Positions 50,161-59,588 are shown, numbered from the stretch's first letter. The stretch: DNA of 64,000 nt from Cryomorphaceae bacterium 1068 (GCA_027214385.1 JAPVXR010000001.1:558001-622000), one strand, 5' to 3'. The notes: generated from the letters alone by a model not told the origin. Numbers and translations: made by a program.

Positions 50161-51222
50161 GTGAAAGTATGCTTGATTAATACAAACCGAAAGTGGGGTG
50201 GAGGCGAAAAATGGCATTCACAAACAGCGCTTAAACTGGCCAAAAAAGGATACGAGGTTACTATGATTGCCTATCCGAATTCATCTCTAGCTCAAGCTTT
50301 GCGGAATTCTGTAGAAGTATTGGAATTTAAAATAGGGAAGCTTTCTTTTCTTAATCCTCAGATTTTTAAACGATTAAGAAAACTTTTCAACACTCAGCAA
50401 TTTGATGCTATTATCATGAATTTGCCGAGTGATGTGAAGGTGTTTGCAAAACCCGCATCTAAATCCGGAATAAAGAAAATCATCTACCGTAGAGGGATGA
50501 ATCATCCTATAAAGGCCTCTTGGCTAAATAGGTATATCTACAAGACCTTTATCACCGATATTATTGCTAATTCTGAAGATGTAAAGCGTAGCGTTTTCAG
50601 ATTCATTCCCGAATTGGAAAAGAAAATCACGGTTCTCCCAAACGGAATAGACATCTCCAAAGCCATGGAGAAAAGTCCTCCTCGTAGCGAAAAACTATTA
50701 ATTGGAAATCTTGGTAGATTAGTTGAACAAAAAGGTCAGTCAGATCTTATTGAGCTGGGTGCTCTGCTTCAGTCTGAAGGTACGGATTTCCATATTCACA
50801 TCGGTGGAGAAGGACCGTTGCGGTCTGATTTAGAAAATGAGATCGAACGATTAGGACTTCAAAACCACATCACACTTTTAGGAGAAGTGAAACCGCCTGA
50901 TTTTTTTCCGCTTATCGACTATTTCGTTTTCCCATCTCGATTCGAAGGACTGTCCAATGCCATGCTAGAGTCTTTGCAATATGGAAAACCCATTATTTGC
51001 TACGATATCGCTTCCAATTCAGAAATCGTGGAAAACGATGTTAATGGGTATTTAGTCAAACCATATGAGGTCGAAAACATAAAAACCCTTTTGCTCGAAT
51101 TAAGGGCAAGTCCTGAGAAGTACGCGTCGATCCAAAATAAAGGGTGGGAAATCTTGCAGGAAAAGTTTGACGAGAAAAAGCTTTTTGCACAACTTGAGCA
51201 GCTGATTCAGTCAAAACCCTAG
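50161..51222 (+). CDS. Family GT4-type glycosyltransferase
   Basis: A 353-residue GT-B glycosyltransferase. It begins at a GTG (VKVCLINTNRKWGGGEKWH), which matches the family start; no ATG is closer. Donor domain features: IGNLGRLVEQKGQSDLIE, HIHIGGEGPLRSDLE, and the EX7E motif (SRFEGLSNAMLESLQYGKPII). It probably works in lipopolysaccharide or exopolysaccharide assembly, cytoplasmic face. No partner gene is nearby. Its stop overlaps that of the LytTR gene (shared CTAG). Confidence 0.9.
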   Translation: MKVCLINTNRKWGGGEKWHSQTALKLAKKGYEVTMIAYPNSSLAQALRNSVEVLEFKIGKLSFLNPQIFKRLRKLFNTQQFDAIIMNLPSDVKVFAKPASKSGIKKIIYRRGMNHPIKASWLNRYIYKTFITDIIANSEDVKRSVFRFIPELEKKITVLPNGIDISKAMEKSPPRSEKLLIGNLGRLVEQKGQSDLIELGALLQSEGTDFHIHIGGEGPLRSDLENEIERLGLQNHITLLGEVKPPDFFPLIDYFVFPSRFEGLSNAMLESLQYGKPIICYDIASNSEIVENDVNGYLVKPYEVENIKTLLLELRASPEKYASIQNKGWEILQEKFDEKKLFAQLEQLIQSKP

Positions 51223-51995
51223 AGGACTTGCCCGTCCATCCAAATTTTGAACTTGGCGGCTTTTTCACGACTCACGATAACTTCATCATCCGCCTCAGGG
51301 CTCAGCTCAACTTTGAGCTTTCCCTTAAAATAGCGGTGGATCAAACCAATGGATTCTTCTGAGGCTAAGAACTGCCTGTTCAATCGAAAGAACTTATTTG
51401 GGTTGAGTTGTTTTTCGAGCTCGTCCAATGGTTGGTCGATGACATAACGTTTACCCGAGCTTTGAATCATTTCTGTTGCGCCATCTTTATAGCAAAAGTA
51501 TGCTACAGCTTCAGTTTTAACAGGGATGAGTCTATCGCCTAGCCGCACAAGAAAACGGTTGCGAAATCGGCTTTCACCGCTTTCCAGAACTTCCAGGAGT
51601 TTCTCTACTTGCTTTCCTGAATCGGCATTTTCTTGTAACCTGAAGCGCTTGAATTTTTCAAGGCTGCGCTTTAATTCCTCTTCTTGAATGGGCTTGAGCA
51701 AATAGTCTATTCCATTGGTTTGAAAAGCATTCAGCATATACTCGTCAAAGGCTGTGGTGAAAATGATGGGACAGTGTACTTCGACCTGTTTGTAAATCTC
51801 AAAACTCAACCCATCAGAGAGCTGAATGTCGCTGAAGATCAGATCAGGAGTAGAATGGTTGTTGAGCCATTTCACTGAATCTGAAATGGAGTCTATAACG
51901 TCTGCGATTTCAAAATCCAAATCTTGATTCCGCAATAAGTTGTCGAGTCTTCTGTAAGCCGGCGCTTCATCTTCTATGATCAAGATTCGAATCAT
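51219..51995 (-). CDS. LytTR-family response regulator
   Basis: A 258-residue protein: CheY-like receiver (MIRILIIEDEAPAYRRLDNLL; phospho-acceptor Asp56 in LIFSDIQL; FTTAFDEYMLNAF; LLKPI) followed by a LytTR DNA-binding domain (~140-250; RFLVRLGDRLIPVKTEAVAY; FFRLNRQFL). Its ATG overlaps the histidine kinase stop by 4 nt (ATGA), so it is translated with its partner. Target genes are unknown; the divergent TonB receptor is a natural candidate. Confidence 0.94.
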   Translation of the reverse strand: MIRILIIEDEAPAYRRLDNLLRNQDLDFEIADVIDSISDSVKWLNNHSTPDLIFSDIQLSDGLSFEIYKQVEVHCPIIFTTAFDEYMLNAFQTNGIDYLLKPIQEEELKRSLEKFKRFRLQENADSGKQVEKLLEVLESGESRFRNRFLVRLGDRLIPVKTEAVAYFCYKDGATEMIQSSGKRYVIDQPLDELEKQLNPNKFFRLNRQFLASEESIGLIHRYFKGKLKVELSPEADDEVIVSREKAAKFKIWMDGQVL

Positions 51996-53041
51996 AGTTT
52001 CACTTCTTCATAGATTCCTTCGTCATCCAAAACGAGCTCCACCAGAGGTAGCGCTACCATAAAATGACTTTGTGTTTTTATGATATCCACTTCTCTATTC
52101 GTTAAAAGCGCGTATCTCGATTGAATATTTTCCAATCCCGTATGAGTTGATTTTCCATCGGCAGGTTTGTGCTGCAGATTATTCTTCACAATCAGAGATT
52201 TGCCTTGTTCCGAATAGATTTTGATGTGAAGCGGTTGATTTTTTGAAACCACATTATGCTTGACTGCATTTTCGATCAGCATTTGTATGGTAAGCGGTGC
52301 CACATATCTATCTTGATCCACTATGTCCAAGTTAATTTCAATTTCCAAGCCTTCTTCAAAGCGCATTTTGAGAAGGTATATGAATGCCTTTGAGAATTTG
52401 ATTTCCGTACTCAATCGCACTAGCTCCTTGTCTTTGAACTGTAATATGTATCGATAGACTTCTGAAAGTTTTTCAGTGAATTTGGCCGCTTGATCCTGAT
52501 TCTCGTGAATCAAAGTAACCAAGGTATTCAAACTGTTAAAAAGGAAGTGAGGAGAGATTTGGTTTTTTAATACACTCAATTCAGATCGGAGTTGCTGGTT
52601 CCGAAGCTGCTCCATTTCAATGGTTTGCTTTTTCCATTTAGAGAAGAAATAGCCCGCTTCGTACAAAGTACCCACAATAGCGGTCAGCATCAAATTCTTT
52701 AGAAGATTCGATGCCATTTCACTACCCCAATATTCCTGAGATTCCTCTGCTGAATTAAAAAGGTAGCATAGCGCGTAGTCAGCAAGAATATTGTAAGTAC
52801 AGACAGCCAAAATAGTGGTTAGAATCCGCTTGTGAGTAGCATCAAGTGAAGGCCATCTTTTCCTAAAAAATTTGATAATAAAGTAGTCTCCATTCCACAT
52901 TACAGCAGTAAATACAGTAGCCTGTAGGAAGCTTTCAAATGGAAGAGGCCATCCGTTATGTAGCCAGGCAGCAATTACCCCAACTATTGGTATACCGATG
53001 ATCCGAGGCCAAGGCTCTTTTATGAGGAATGAAATTTTCAT
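51992..53041 (-). CDS. LytS/YehU-type sensor histidine kinase
   Basis: A 349-residue membrane kinase from the ATG at 53041 (MKISFLIKEPWPRIIG); an ATG at 53065 is also possible and longer frames to 53122 are not supported. About four membrane helices (~10-125), then a coiled segment and the His_kinase/HATPase unit: NQISPHFLFNSLNTLVTLI (phospho-His in PHFLFNSLN) and IQMLIENAVKHN (N box). Phosphorylates the downstream LytTR regulator. Sensor part has no recognisable ligand domain. Confidence 0.92.
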   Translation of the reverse strand: MKISFLIKEPWPRIIGIPIVGVIAAWLHNGWPLPFESFLQATVFTAVMWNGDYFIIKFFRKRWPSLDATHKRILTTILAVCTYNILADYALCYLFNSAEESQEYWGSEMASNLLKNLMLTAIVGTLYEAGYFFSKWKKQTIEMEQLRNQQLRSELSVLKNQISPHFLFNSLNTLVTLIHENQDQAAKFTEKLSEVYRYILQFKDKELVRLSTEIKFSKAFIYLLKMRFEEGLEIEINLDIVDQDRYVAPLTIQMLIENAVKHNVVSKNQPLHIKIYSEQGKSLIVKNNLQHKPADGKSTHTGLENIQSRYALLTNREVDIIKTQSHFMVALPLVELVLDDEGIYEEVKL

Positions 53042-53250
53042 CGAGTTCAAATTACGACTTTCCATTTCAAAAGAGAATAATGTGGTGGGCTGAGACGGAA
53101 CTTTTTGCCCCTGAAACGGCAAAACATGGACTTAAAATGGAAGGTAAGTCATTTGGCCAATTGTTTTCATTTCAGCTGAATTATTTCGGGTTTCATATTA
53201 CTCGTTTTCCGCTTACCGAAAAATTCCTTCTGAGGGCACTATGTCCGAAA

Positions 53251-53258
53251 TAGATTTG
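53251..53258 (+). promoter_or_regulatory. -7 box of the TonB receptor gene
   Basis: TAGATTTG matches TAnnTTTG, 22 bp before the ATG at 53281. No -33 TTTG at the proper distance. The 215-bp gap to the divergent kinase gene holds no other gene. Confidence 0.45.
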
Positions 53259-53280
53259 GCCTCAAACAAATATTCTCGGT

Positions 53281-55680
53281 ATGAAAACGCTTTTACAAAT
53301 TACCTTATTTCTTATTTCCGCGACGATATTCGCTCAAACGGAAACTCAAACACAAATAGTACGAGGAACCATTAATGATATGGATTCTCAAACACCTTTA
53401 CCCGGTGTAAACATCATCTTGATTGATTCTGATCCCTTTTTGGGAGGCGTCACCGATATGAATGGAAACTTTCGGATAGAAGGTGTCCCGGTTGGTCGGC
53501 AAAACTTTCTGGTCCAATACATTGGTTACAAATCTCAAACGATTCCTAACGTGCTTGTAACCGCAGGAAAGCAAGTGGTTCTGAATATCCAATTGGAAGA
53601 ATCAGTTGAAGCATTAAACGAAGTCGTTATTACGGCTGATTCGGATAAAGATCTACCCAACAATGAGATGGCAAAAGTCAGTGCCAGAACATTCAGCTTA
53701 GAGGAAGTGACAAGATTCAGTGGAGGTAGAAATGATGTCGCAAGGCTTGCCACAAACTTTGCAGGAGTTAGCGGTGCCAATGATTCTAGAAATGACCTCG
53801 TTGTTCGCGGAAACTCTCCAACCGGACTTTTATGGCGAGTTGAGGGATTGCCCATCGGAACCACTAATCATTTTTCTACTCTGGGTACAACAGGTGGTCC
53901 GGTTAGTGCTTTGAACACGAACCTTTTGAGAACGAGTGATTTCATTACAGGAGCCTTCCCAGCCGAGTATGGGAATGCCAATGCCGCTGTATTTGATGTG
54001 AAGTTCAGAAATGGAAATTCTGAGGAATTGGAATTCACTGGTCAAGTATCCGCATTTAGCGGGGCTGAGGCAATGGTAGAAGGACCGCTAAATTTTAATA
54101 AAGGAGCTTCCTTCCTTGTTTCATACCGATACGGCATAGCCAGTGTGGCAGCGACGGGAACATCTGCCGTGCCTTTTTATCAAGACCTCTCGTTTAAGTT
54201 CAATTTTGGAGAAACCAGACTTGGAAGATTTGAGCTATTCGGTATGGGCGGAATTAGTAGCATCGACTTTTTGGGTGATGAAATTGAAGAGGATGATCTT
54301 TTTGCAGATCCCAATGAGGATGCCTTTGTAGAAAACCAATTGGGACTGGTAGGAATCAATCACACACTGTTATTTCAAAACAAGTCATACTTGAAAACAA
54401 CGGTTGGTGCTACACTAATGTCTAGTTCTTTTAATCAAGATAACTACACTACCGATGATCGAAACGTAAAGTATAGAGCTACTGAGGTTGATGATATTGA
54501 AACACGGTACACCATATCTTCTCAGTACAATAGAAAGTTCAACGCACGCTTTAACATAAGAGCCGGTGGTATAATGGAACTTTACAACCTCAACAGCACG
54601 GTTTTGGATAGAGACCGCCGACCTGAAATCCCTGACGATAATGGTGACGGAATTCCAGACTTCTTCATTCCACTAAGAGACGTGGACAACTCTTCACCAC
54701 TAACTCAGCTTTACGCCCAAGGCGAGTATAAGTTTTCAGACAAGTTGAGTTGGACATTTGGATTGCACGGACAGTTTCTTGAGTTGACGGGAGACGCTAT
54801 GGTGGGTCCCAGAACGGCCCTGAGTTACCAACTCAATCCAAAGCATAGATTCTCGGTAGCTTATGGATTGCATGGCCAAATGGTTCCACTTCCTATACTG
54901 GCATTTGAAGAAAACCTTGGGGATGGTGTTTTCGAGACCACCAATGACGAGCTTGAATTTACCAAAAGTCACCATGTGGTGGTAGGTTATGATTTCAAAC
55001 CAAGTCCAAGCTGGAGATTCAAGGCTGAGGCATACCTCCAAAGTATTTTCGATGCACCGGTTGAGTCGGTTTCTTCCAGTTATTCTGTATTGAACGAAGG
55101 TGCTGACTTCGCTTTTGACCCAAGAGGTTCTTTGGTAAACGAAGGAACGGGAATGAATGTGGGGGTGGAATTTACAGCCGAAAAATTCTTTAGCAATGGA
55201 TACTACGGATTGGCAACCATCTCTCTCTTTGATTCTCAGTATGAAGGTAGCGATGGGGTTGAAAGAAGTACCGCCTTCAATAATCAGTACGTCGCTAATG
55301 CTCTCTTTGGTAAGGAATGGCCTATTGGAAAAGAAAAGAGAAATGTCCTCACCTTCGATACTAAAGTGACTTTTTCAGGAGGTCGTCCTTACACACCTAT
55401 CGATCTTGAAGCCACCAGAGAGAATGACGGTCGAGAAGTATTGTTTGAAGAACTGGCGTTCAGCGAAACATATTCTGATTACTTCCGCTGGGACGTAAAA
55501 TTCGGATTTCGATTGAACGGAAAAAAGAGCAAAGTGAGCCACCAGTTTTTCGTAGATCTTCAAAATGTGACGAATCGAGAAAACATCTTCGTGAAACGAT
55601 ACAATCCTGTAACGGATGAAATCAACGATGTAAACCAAATCGGCTTCTTTCCTGATGTAATGTATAGGATACAGTTTTAG
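53281..55680 (+). CDS. TonB-dependent receptor with carboxypeptidase-regulatory-like domain
   Basis: A 799-residue outer-membrane receptor. Signal peptide MKTLLQITLFLISATIFA|Q. N-terminal carboxypeptidase-regulatory-like domain (~27-115; VRGTINDMDSQTPLPGVNI, IGYKSQTIPNVLV), a plug (LEEVTRFSGGRNDVARLATNFAGVSGANDSRNDLVVRGNSPTGL), then a long 22-strand-type barrel ending in a typical C-terminal aromatic strand (VMYRIQF). It takes up a large nutrient, such as a glycan, siderophore or vitamin. There is no SusD partner, so it is not a classic polysaccharide-utilisation pair. A good terminator follows. Confidence 0.92.
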   Translation: MKTLLQITLFLISATIFAQTETQTQIVRGTINDMDSQTPLPGVNIILIDSDPFLGGVTDMNGNFRIEGVPVGRQNFLVQYIGYKSQTIPNVLVTAGKQVVLNIQLEESVEALNEVVITADSDKDLPNNEMAKVSARTFSLEEVTRFSGGRNDVARLATNFAGVSGANDSRNDLVVRGNSPTGLLWRVEGLPIGTTNHFSTLGTTGGPVSALNTNLLRTSDFITGAFPAEYGNANAAVFDVKFRNGNSEELEFTGQVSAFSGAEAMVEGPLNFNKGASFLVSYRYGIASVAATGTSAVPFYQDLSFKFNFGETRLGRFELFGMGGISSIDFLGDEIEEDDLFADPNEDAFVENQLGLVGINHTLLFQNKSYLKTTVGATLMSSSFNQDNYTTDDRNVKYRATEVDDIETRYTISSQYNRKFNARFNIRAGGIMELYNLNSTVLDRDRRPEIPDDNGDGIPDFFIPLRDVDNSSPLTQLYAQGEYKFSDKLSWTFGLHGQFLELTGDAMVGPRTALSYQLNPKHRFSVAYGLHGQMVPLPILAFEENLGDGVFETTNDELEFTKSHHVVVGYDFKPSPSWRFKAEAYLQSIFDAPVESVSSSYSVLNEGADFAFDPRGSLVNEGTGMNVGVEFTAEKFFSNGYYGLATISLFDSQYEGSDGVERSTAFNNQYVANALFGKEWPIGKEKRNVLTFDTKVTFSGGRPYTPIDLEATRENDGREVLFEELAFSETYSDYFRWDVKFGFRLNGKKSKVSHQFFVDLQNVTNRENIFVKRYNPVTDEINDVNQIGFFPDVMYRIQF

Positions 55681-55707
55681 GTTAGCTGCTGTTTTCATAG
55701 CGAGAAT

Positions 55708-55747
55708 CACCGCCAAAGGAGAAATCCTGCGGCGGTGTTTCTTTTTT
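55708..55747 (+). terminator. Rho-independent terminator of the TonB receptor gene
   Basis: CACCGCC (55708-55714) pairs with GGCGGTG (55731-55737), with an inner AGGA-GAAA-TCCT stem, followed by TTTCTTTTTT. The hairpin is downstream of the receptor stop at 55680. The T-tract overlaps the stop codon of the convergent Nramp-like gene. Confidence 0.8.
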
Positions 55748-56981
55748 AGCCGAAGGCGAAGAACAGAACCGTGAGCGCCACGAGTGAAAAAATTGATGCA
55801 ATTTCCCAAATCGTGGAGATTTGAGACGGCCGATCCTTTTCGGGAACTTCATGACCCCTTACCGTTTTGAAATTCATCCAAGCAATTACCGGTGCGGAAC
55901 AAAACGAAATAACAGTTGCGATATCGACCATCGTGGTCATCGAAGCTGAGAGGATCGAAAGCAAAGTAAAAGAACCGACTGCCAGAATAATCAGGAAAGT
56001 AGGATAAGCCCACTTCTTATCATTGCTAAAGGCAATTTTTCTGCATTCTGCCAGAGAGCGCGGAATGGCATCCATGCAAGTGAGCGTTGTGCTCGCCATA
56101 GTTGCAACGGCGGCTAGTCCTACAATGTAGAAGGCCCATTGGCCCAATTGGGTCGTGTACATTCCGATGAGCATATTGGCAAAAGCCACACCCGAAGACG
56201 GGATTTCTTGATGGCTTCCGTAAAGAATTAAAGCTCCCATTCCCAAAAAAAGAACACCCATGATCATGGTGCCCCAATAGCCAAAATTGAAGTCACGTAA
56301 AGATTCTGCTTTGGTCAAATTTCCTCCCAACTCAGCTTTTTTCTCCAGTGCCCAAAGCGAGTGCCACACGGAAAGATCCAGCGGTGCGGGCATCCAGCCC
56401 ATCAGCTTCACCAGCATGGCCAGGAATAGCCCGTCGAAAACAGGGCCCAACGCTTCGAGCTTGTGAGGCGACGGATCAAAAAGCGCAGAGCCAAATGCCA
56501 CCAGCGTACAAATGGTCAATAAGAAGATGATGAGCTTGATGAATCGGTCCAGCCATTTGTATTGACCGATCAAGAGAATGACGACGGCGATTGTTAAAAT
56601 TCCTCCTGCCACTATTTGTGAAGAGGCTTCAATGCCAAAGAAGAAAGCGGAGACTCCACTCGTCACTGCAACGATCGCGGCTATAATGGCAAACATGGTT
56701 CCGATAGTGAAGAGAAGAAACAGCGCTACGTAGACCTTGCCACGGTTGAAATAGCCTTGGATCAAACTCGTATTGGTTGACAATGCGTATGCGGGACCTG
56801 CTTTAAAAAAAGGATACTTTGCCAAGTGAATGAAGATGATGGCAATGACTGGCCACCAGCCATAGGAGGCGCCCGCCCGGGTAGATTGTACCAAGTGCGA
56901 TACACCGATTGCCGCTCCTGCATAAAGCAAGCCAGGACCCAAACTGCCCAGAACAGCTGAGATTTTACTTTTCGATCCCAT
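55746..56981 (-). CDS. Nramp-superfamily transporter lacking the DPGN metal-binding motif
   Basis: A 411-residue membrane protein from ATG 56981 (MGSKSKISAVLGSLGPGLLYAG); a longer frame to 57086 would overlap the upstream gene. The Nramp fold is clear (GPGLLYAGAAIGVSHLVQSTRAG, about 11 helices), but in TM1 the canonical DPGN is replaced by GVSH (residues 26-29), and TM6 has WMPAPLD (196-202) instead of the MPHN-like A/M motif. In known Nramp proteins the Asp and Asn bind Mn2+/Fe2+; their loss suggests a different substrate. ATG and upstream TGA share a base (TGATG), so it is translated with the SLC13 permease. Confidence 0.8.
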   Translation of the reverse strand: MGSKSKISAVLGSLGPGLLYAGAAIGVSHLVQSTRAGASYGWWPVIAIIFIHLAKYPFFKAGPAYALSTNTSLIQGYFNRGKVYVALFLLFTIGTMFAIIAAIVAVTSGVSAFFFGIEASSQIVAGGILTIAVVILLIGQYKWLDRFIKLIIFLLTICTLVAFGSALFDPSPHKLEALGPVFDGLFLAMLVKLMGWMPAPLDLSVWHSLWALEKKAELGGNLTKAESLRDFNFGYWGTMIMGVLFLGMGALILYGSHQEIPSSGVAFANMLIGMYTTQLGQWAFYIVGLAAVATMASTTLTCMDAIPRSLAECRKIAFSNDKKWAYPTFLIILAVGSFTLLSILSASMTTMVDIATVISFCSAPVIAWMNFKTVRGHEVPEKDRPSQISTIWEIASIFSLVALTVLFFAFG

Positions 56982-58393
56982 CAAAATATCAATGGAACGA
57001 TGAAATAGGCATAGGCTGAAATAATCATGGCTGCCAAAATATTTAACAAGAATCCCGCGCGCATCATTTCCTGCATAGTAATGCAATTACTGGAAAAAAC
57101 GATGGCATTGGGAGGTGTAGCAATGGGTAGCATAAAGGCACAACTGGCTGCTATGGTGAGAGGTATAGCCAGTTCCATCGGGTCTCCTCCAAGCGGAATA
57201 GCTACGGCAAAAGCGATGGGTACCAATATGGAAACCAAAGCTACATTGCTCATTCCCTCGGTAAAAAAGATCGCAGCGAGTACGATGATGGCAATAACGA
57301 GGAACCATGGAATAGCTCCTGAGTCTGAAAGTACACTGCCCAATAACTCCACTAGCCCGCTGCTCGCGAGACCTGAAGCCATGGATAGTCCGCCGCCGAA
57401 TAGCAACAGTATATCCCAAGGAAGCGATCGGGTATCGTCCCAAATTAGCAGAGGCCCTCGCTCTCCGCTAGGGATAATGAATAGGCTCACTGCTGAGGCT
57501 ACTGCTATGATCGGATCGCTGAGAAAATCCATTCCGGGTAGCTTTGACAGTGGTGTTCTGAAAATCCAAAGTAAGGCAGTAGCCAAAAATACCAATTGCA
57601 CCCGTTTTTCGCCCGACCCCTGAGGCCCAAGCTTTTCAATTTTTTGATCCAAAAGCTCCCGCATACCCACCAGTCTGTTGCTCTGAACCCGAAATAGAAT
57701 CCGTGTATTGATAAAGTGGGCAAGGAAAAACAGTAGAATCGTTATCGGCAGCGCCATGATGAGCCAGTTGGTAAAACCAATCTCAATGCCCAAGGTTTCG
57801 CCTGCCAAGGCGGCTAAAACGAGATTGGGCGGGGTTCCGATCAGGGTAGCTATTCCGCCGATATTTGCTGCATAGGCCAATCCCAAAAGCAAGCAGAGCG
57901 TGAATTGATTACAGGCCTTTTCCGATGGGAATTGATCTTGTAGAAGCTGCGTAATGGACAAGCCAATGGGCAGCATCATCATGGTAGAAGCTGTATTGCT
58001 GATCCACATTGACATAACAGCCGTGGCCAGCATGCTTCCAAAAATGATCATTCTCGGCTGATTCCCACTTTTCTTAAGTATGACCAGAGCAAATCTTTGG
58101 TGGAGGTTCCAACGTTCAATGGCCAAGCCCAGAACAAACCCGCCGAAAAAGAGGTAGATGATCGGGTTCGCATAATTTGACGTAACCGACTTTAAGCTTT
58201 CAACGCCCAAAGCGGGAAATAGAACCATTGGCAGTATAGCCGTGGCTCCGATGGGTATCACTTGGGTGATCCACCAAGTGATCATCCACCCTGCAACCCC
58301 GATTACTTTGGTTTGCGAATAGTCTAGCGGAACCAAAAAGACCAGCAGTAAAAAAACGATAGGTCCTAAGGCTAGTTTGTAAATCCGCTTCAA
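56981..58393 (-). CDS. SLC13/DASS-family anion:sodium symporter
   Basis: A 470-residue permease of the divalent-anion:Na+ symporter family, with about 11-12 helices. Both signature substrate/sodium motifs are present: MSMWISNTASTMMMLPIGL (SNT motif) and CAFMLPIATPPNAIVFSS (second TPPN/SNT-like half). The family takes up succinate, citrate, malate or sulfate with Na+; which one is not decided. It is translationally coupled to the Nramp-like gene, suggesting a joint function. Confidence 0.92.
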   Translation of the reverse strand: MKRIYKLALGPIVFLLLVFLVPLDYSQTKVIGVAGWMITWWITQVIPIGATAILPMVLFPALGVESLKSVTSNYANPIIYLFFGGFVLGLAIERWNLHQRFALVILKKSGNQPRMIIFGSMLATAVMSMWISNTASTMMMLPIGLSITQLLQDQFPSEKACNQFTLCLLLGLAYAANIGGIATLIGTPPNLVLAALAGETLGIEIGFTNWLIMALPITILLFFLAHFINTRILFRVQSNRLVGMRELLDQKIEKLGPQGSGEKRVQLVFLATALLWIFRTPLSKLPGMDFLSDPIIAVASAVSLFIIPSGERGPLLIWDDTRSLPWDILLLFGGGLSMASGLASSGLVELLGSVLSDSGAIPWFLVIAIIVLAAIFFTEGMSNVALVSILVPIAFAVAIPLGGDPMELAIPLTIAASCAFMLPIATPPNAIVFSSNCITMQEMMRAGFLLNILAAMIISAYAYFIVPLIF

Positions 58394-58480
58394 GTTGAGT
58401 CTTGGTTTATTTTAATCTATCGTTGAGAAAATTTGCACAAGGCTGATCTGTGCATAAATATAAACGAAAGATATAGTCAT

Positions 58481-59011
58481 TCAAATCAGGGCTTGCTCAG
58501 TACCCTCGGCTTCCTGTATAGGCGGAAAGTTCAAGTCCACTATGAAATGTCGAAGACGATACATTTCATCTTTGGAGAGCTTTTGCCCTCCTTGAGCCAC
58601 CAGAAATAGCACAACTCCGAGCACCACCGAACCCAGCGCCATCCAGAGACCCCACATATCTTTATCTAAGCTGTATTGAGATGAAGCAATCATAAAACCG
58701 ACCAATGCGCCGAATCCCGTCAAAGCATAAAAGAACATAAACATGGTCCAAACGACAGGCGCAGGCGCGAGCAAACAGCGAATGACGGTATGATCGTCAT
58801 CGTCATCTTTTCGAATGGAGATATCCATTTGTGGAGACCAAAAATGCCTTTTCGATGCATGTATACTCAGGATGATGTGGCCTTTTATATGGCTTGAGCC
58901 AAAGCCTTCGGGGTTATTTGATTTCAATTTGGAATCAATAAGAGCCTCTGTCTCCTCACAAGATAGGGATGTTTCTATCCTGAATCGTGGTCTGAAAGTA
59001 AGATCTGACAT
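58481..59011 (-). CDS. Two-helix membrane protein of unknown function
   Basis: A 176-residue protein from ATG 59011 (MSDLTFRPRFRIETSLS); the frame starts at a TTG at 59047, less likely. N-terminal ~100 residues are soluble with a DDDDDH acidic stretch; then two hydrophobic helices (VVWTMFMFFYALTGFGALVGFM; MWGLWMALGSVVLGVVLFLVA). No recognised family. It lies 37 bp after the YdeI-like gene, same strand, and may be co-transcribed. Confidence 0.65.
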   Translation of the reverse strand: MSDLTFRPRFRIETSLSCEETEALIDSKLKSNNPEGFGSSHIKGHIILSIHASKRHFWSPQMDISIRKDDDDDHTVIRCLLAPAPVVWTMFMFFYALTGFGALVGFMIASSQYSLDKDMWGLWMALGSVVLGVVLFLVAQGGQKLSKDEMYRLRHFIVDLNFPPIQEAEGTEQALI

Positions 59012-59048
59012 GTGGTTGATGGTTGGCTTGAAGTTAGTCAATTCCAAC

Positions 59049-59588
59049 TTAAGATGGAAAGTCGCGGGCTATTCGATTTGCTTCTTTCATCTCTTGACCC
59101 AGCTCCTTGAACTCAATTTTTCCTTTGTTCTTCTTCAAGTGTTCGGCATAGACCAATGCTCTGCGAATCTTGATTTCCGAAGACTTAACCGAGGAAACGG
59201 CGTGAATAATATTTCTCATCCTCCCTGGGGTGAGTTTGTGAAAAAGGGTGTCGGCATGTTCATCTTGGTCCAGCACTTCTCGCAGTTCTATGGGCATTTC
59301 CATCCCATATTCGCTCCGGTCTTTTTCGAGCACCACAGAGATTTCCTCTCCGTCTCTTATTCCCAATTCATTCTTCCTTTTGTTGTTGAGTAAGATATAC
59401 CACGAGCCGTTTCCATCGGGCAGTAGTGCACAATGGAATGGCCTGATTCCCTCGATACTGCAGATGATTCGCCTATCCTTACCTTCAATCAATTGGTCAG
59501 CAACTGAATTTTCAACAGGTAGAATATTCGACCAAAGATCACTATGTATCGAGGTAAGCTTGCTTACTATTTTGAACGAATCTTTCAT
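59049..59588 (-). CDS. YdeI/OmpD-associated family protein (DUF1905)
   Basis: A 179-residue protein. N-terminal DUF1905-like beta-barrel (LPVENSVADQLIEGKDRRIICSIEGIRPFHCALLPDG, NKRKNELGIRDGEEISVVLEKD), then the bacteriocin-protection/YdeI-OmdA helical C-terminal segment (LDQDEHADTLFHKLTPGRMRNIIHAVSSVKSSEIKIRRALVYAEHL, residues ~108-150). Function in the cell is uncertain. Its start is ~85 bp from the divergent M43 gene. Confidence 0.85.
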   Translation of the reverse strand: MKDSFKIVSKLTSIHSDLWSNILPVENSVADQLIEGKDRRIICSIEGIRPFHCALLPDGNGSWYILLNNKRKNELGIRDGEEISVVLEKDRSEYGMEMPIELREVLDQDEHADTLFHKLTPGRMRNIIHAVSSVKSSEIKIRRALVYAEHLKKNKGKIEFKELGQEMKEANRIARDFPS

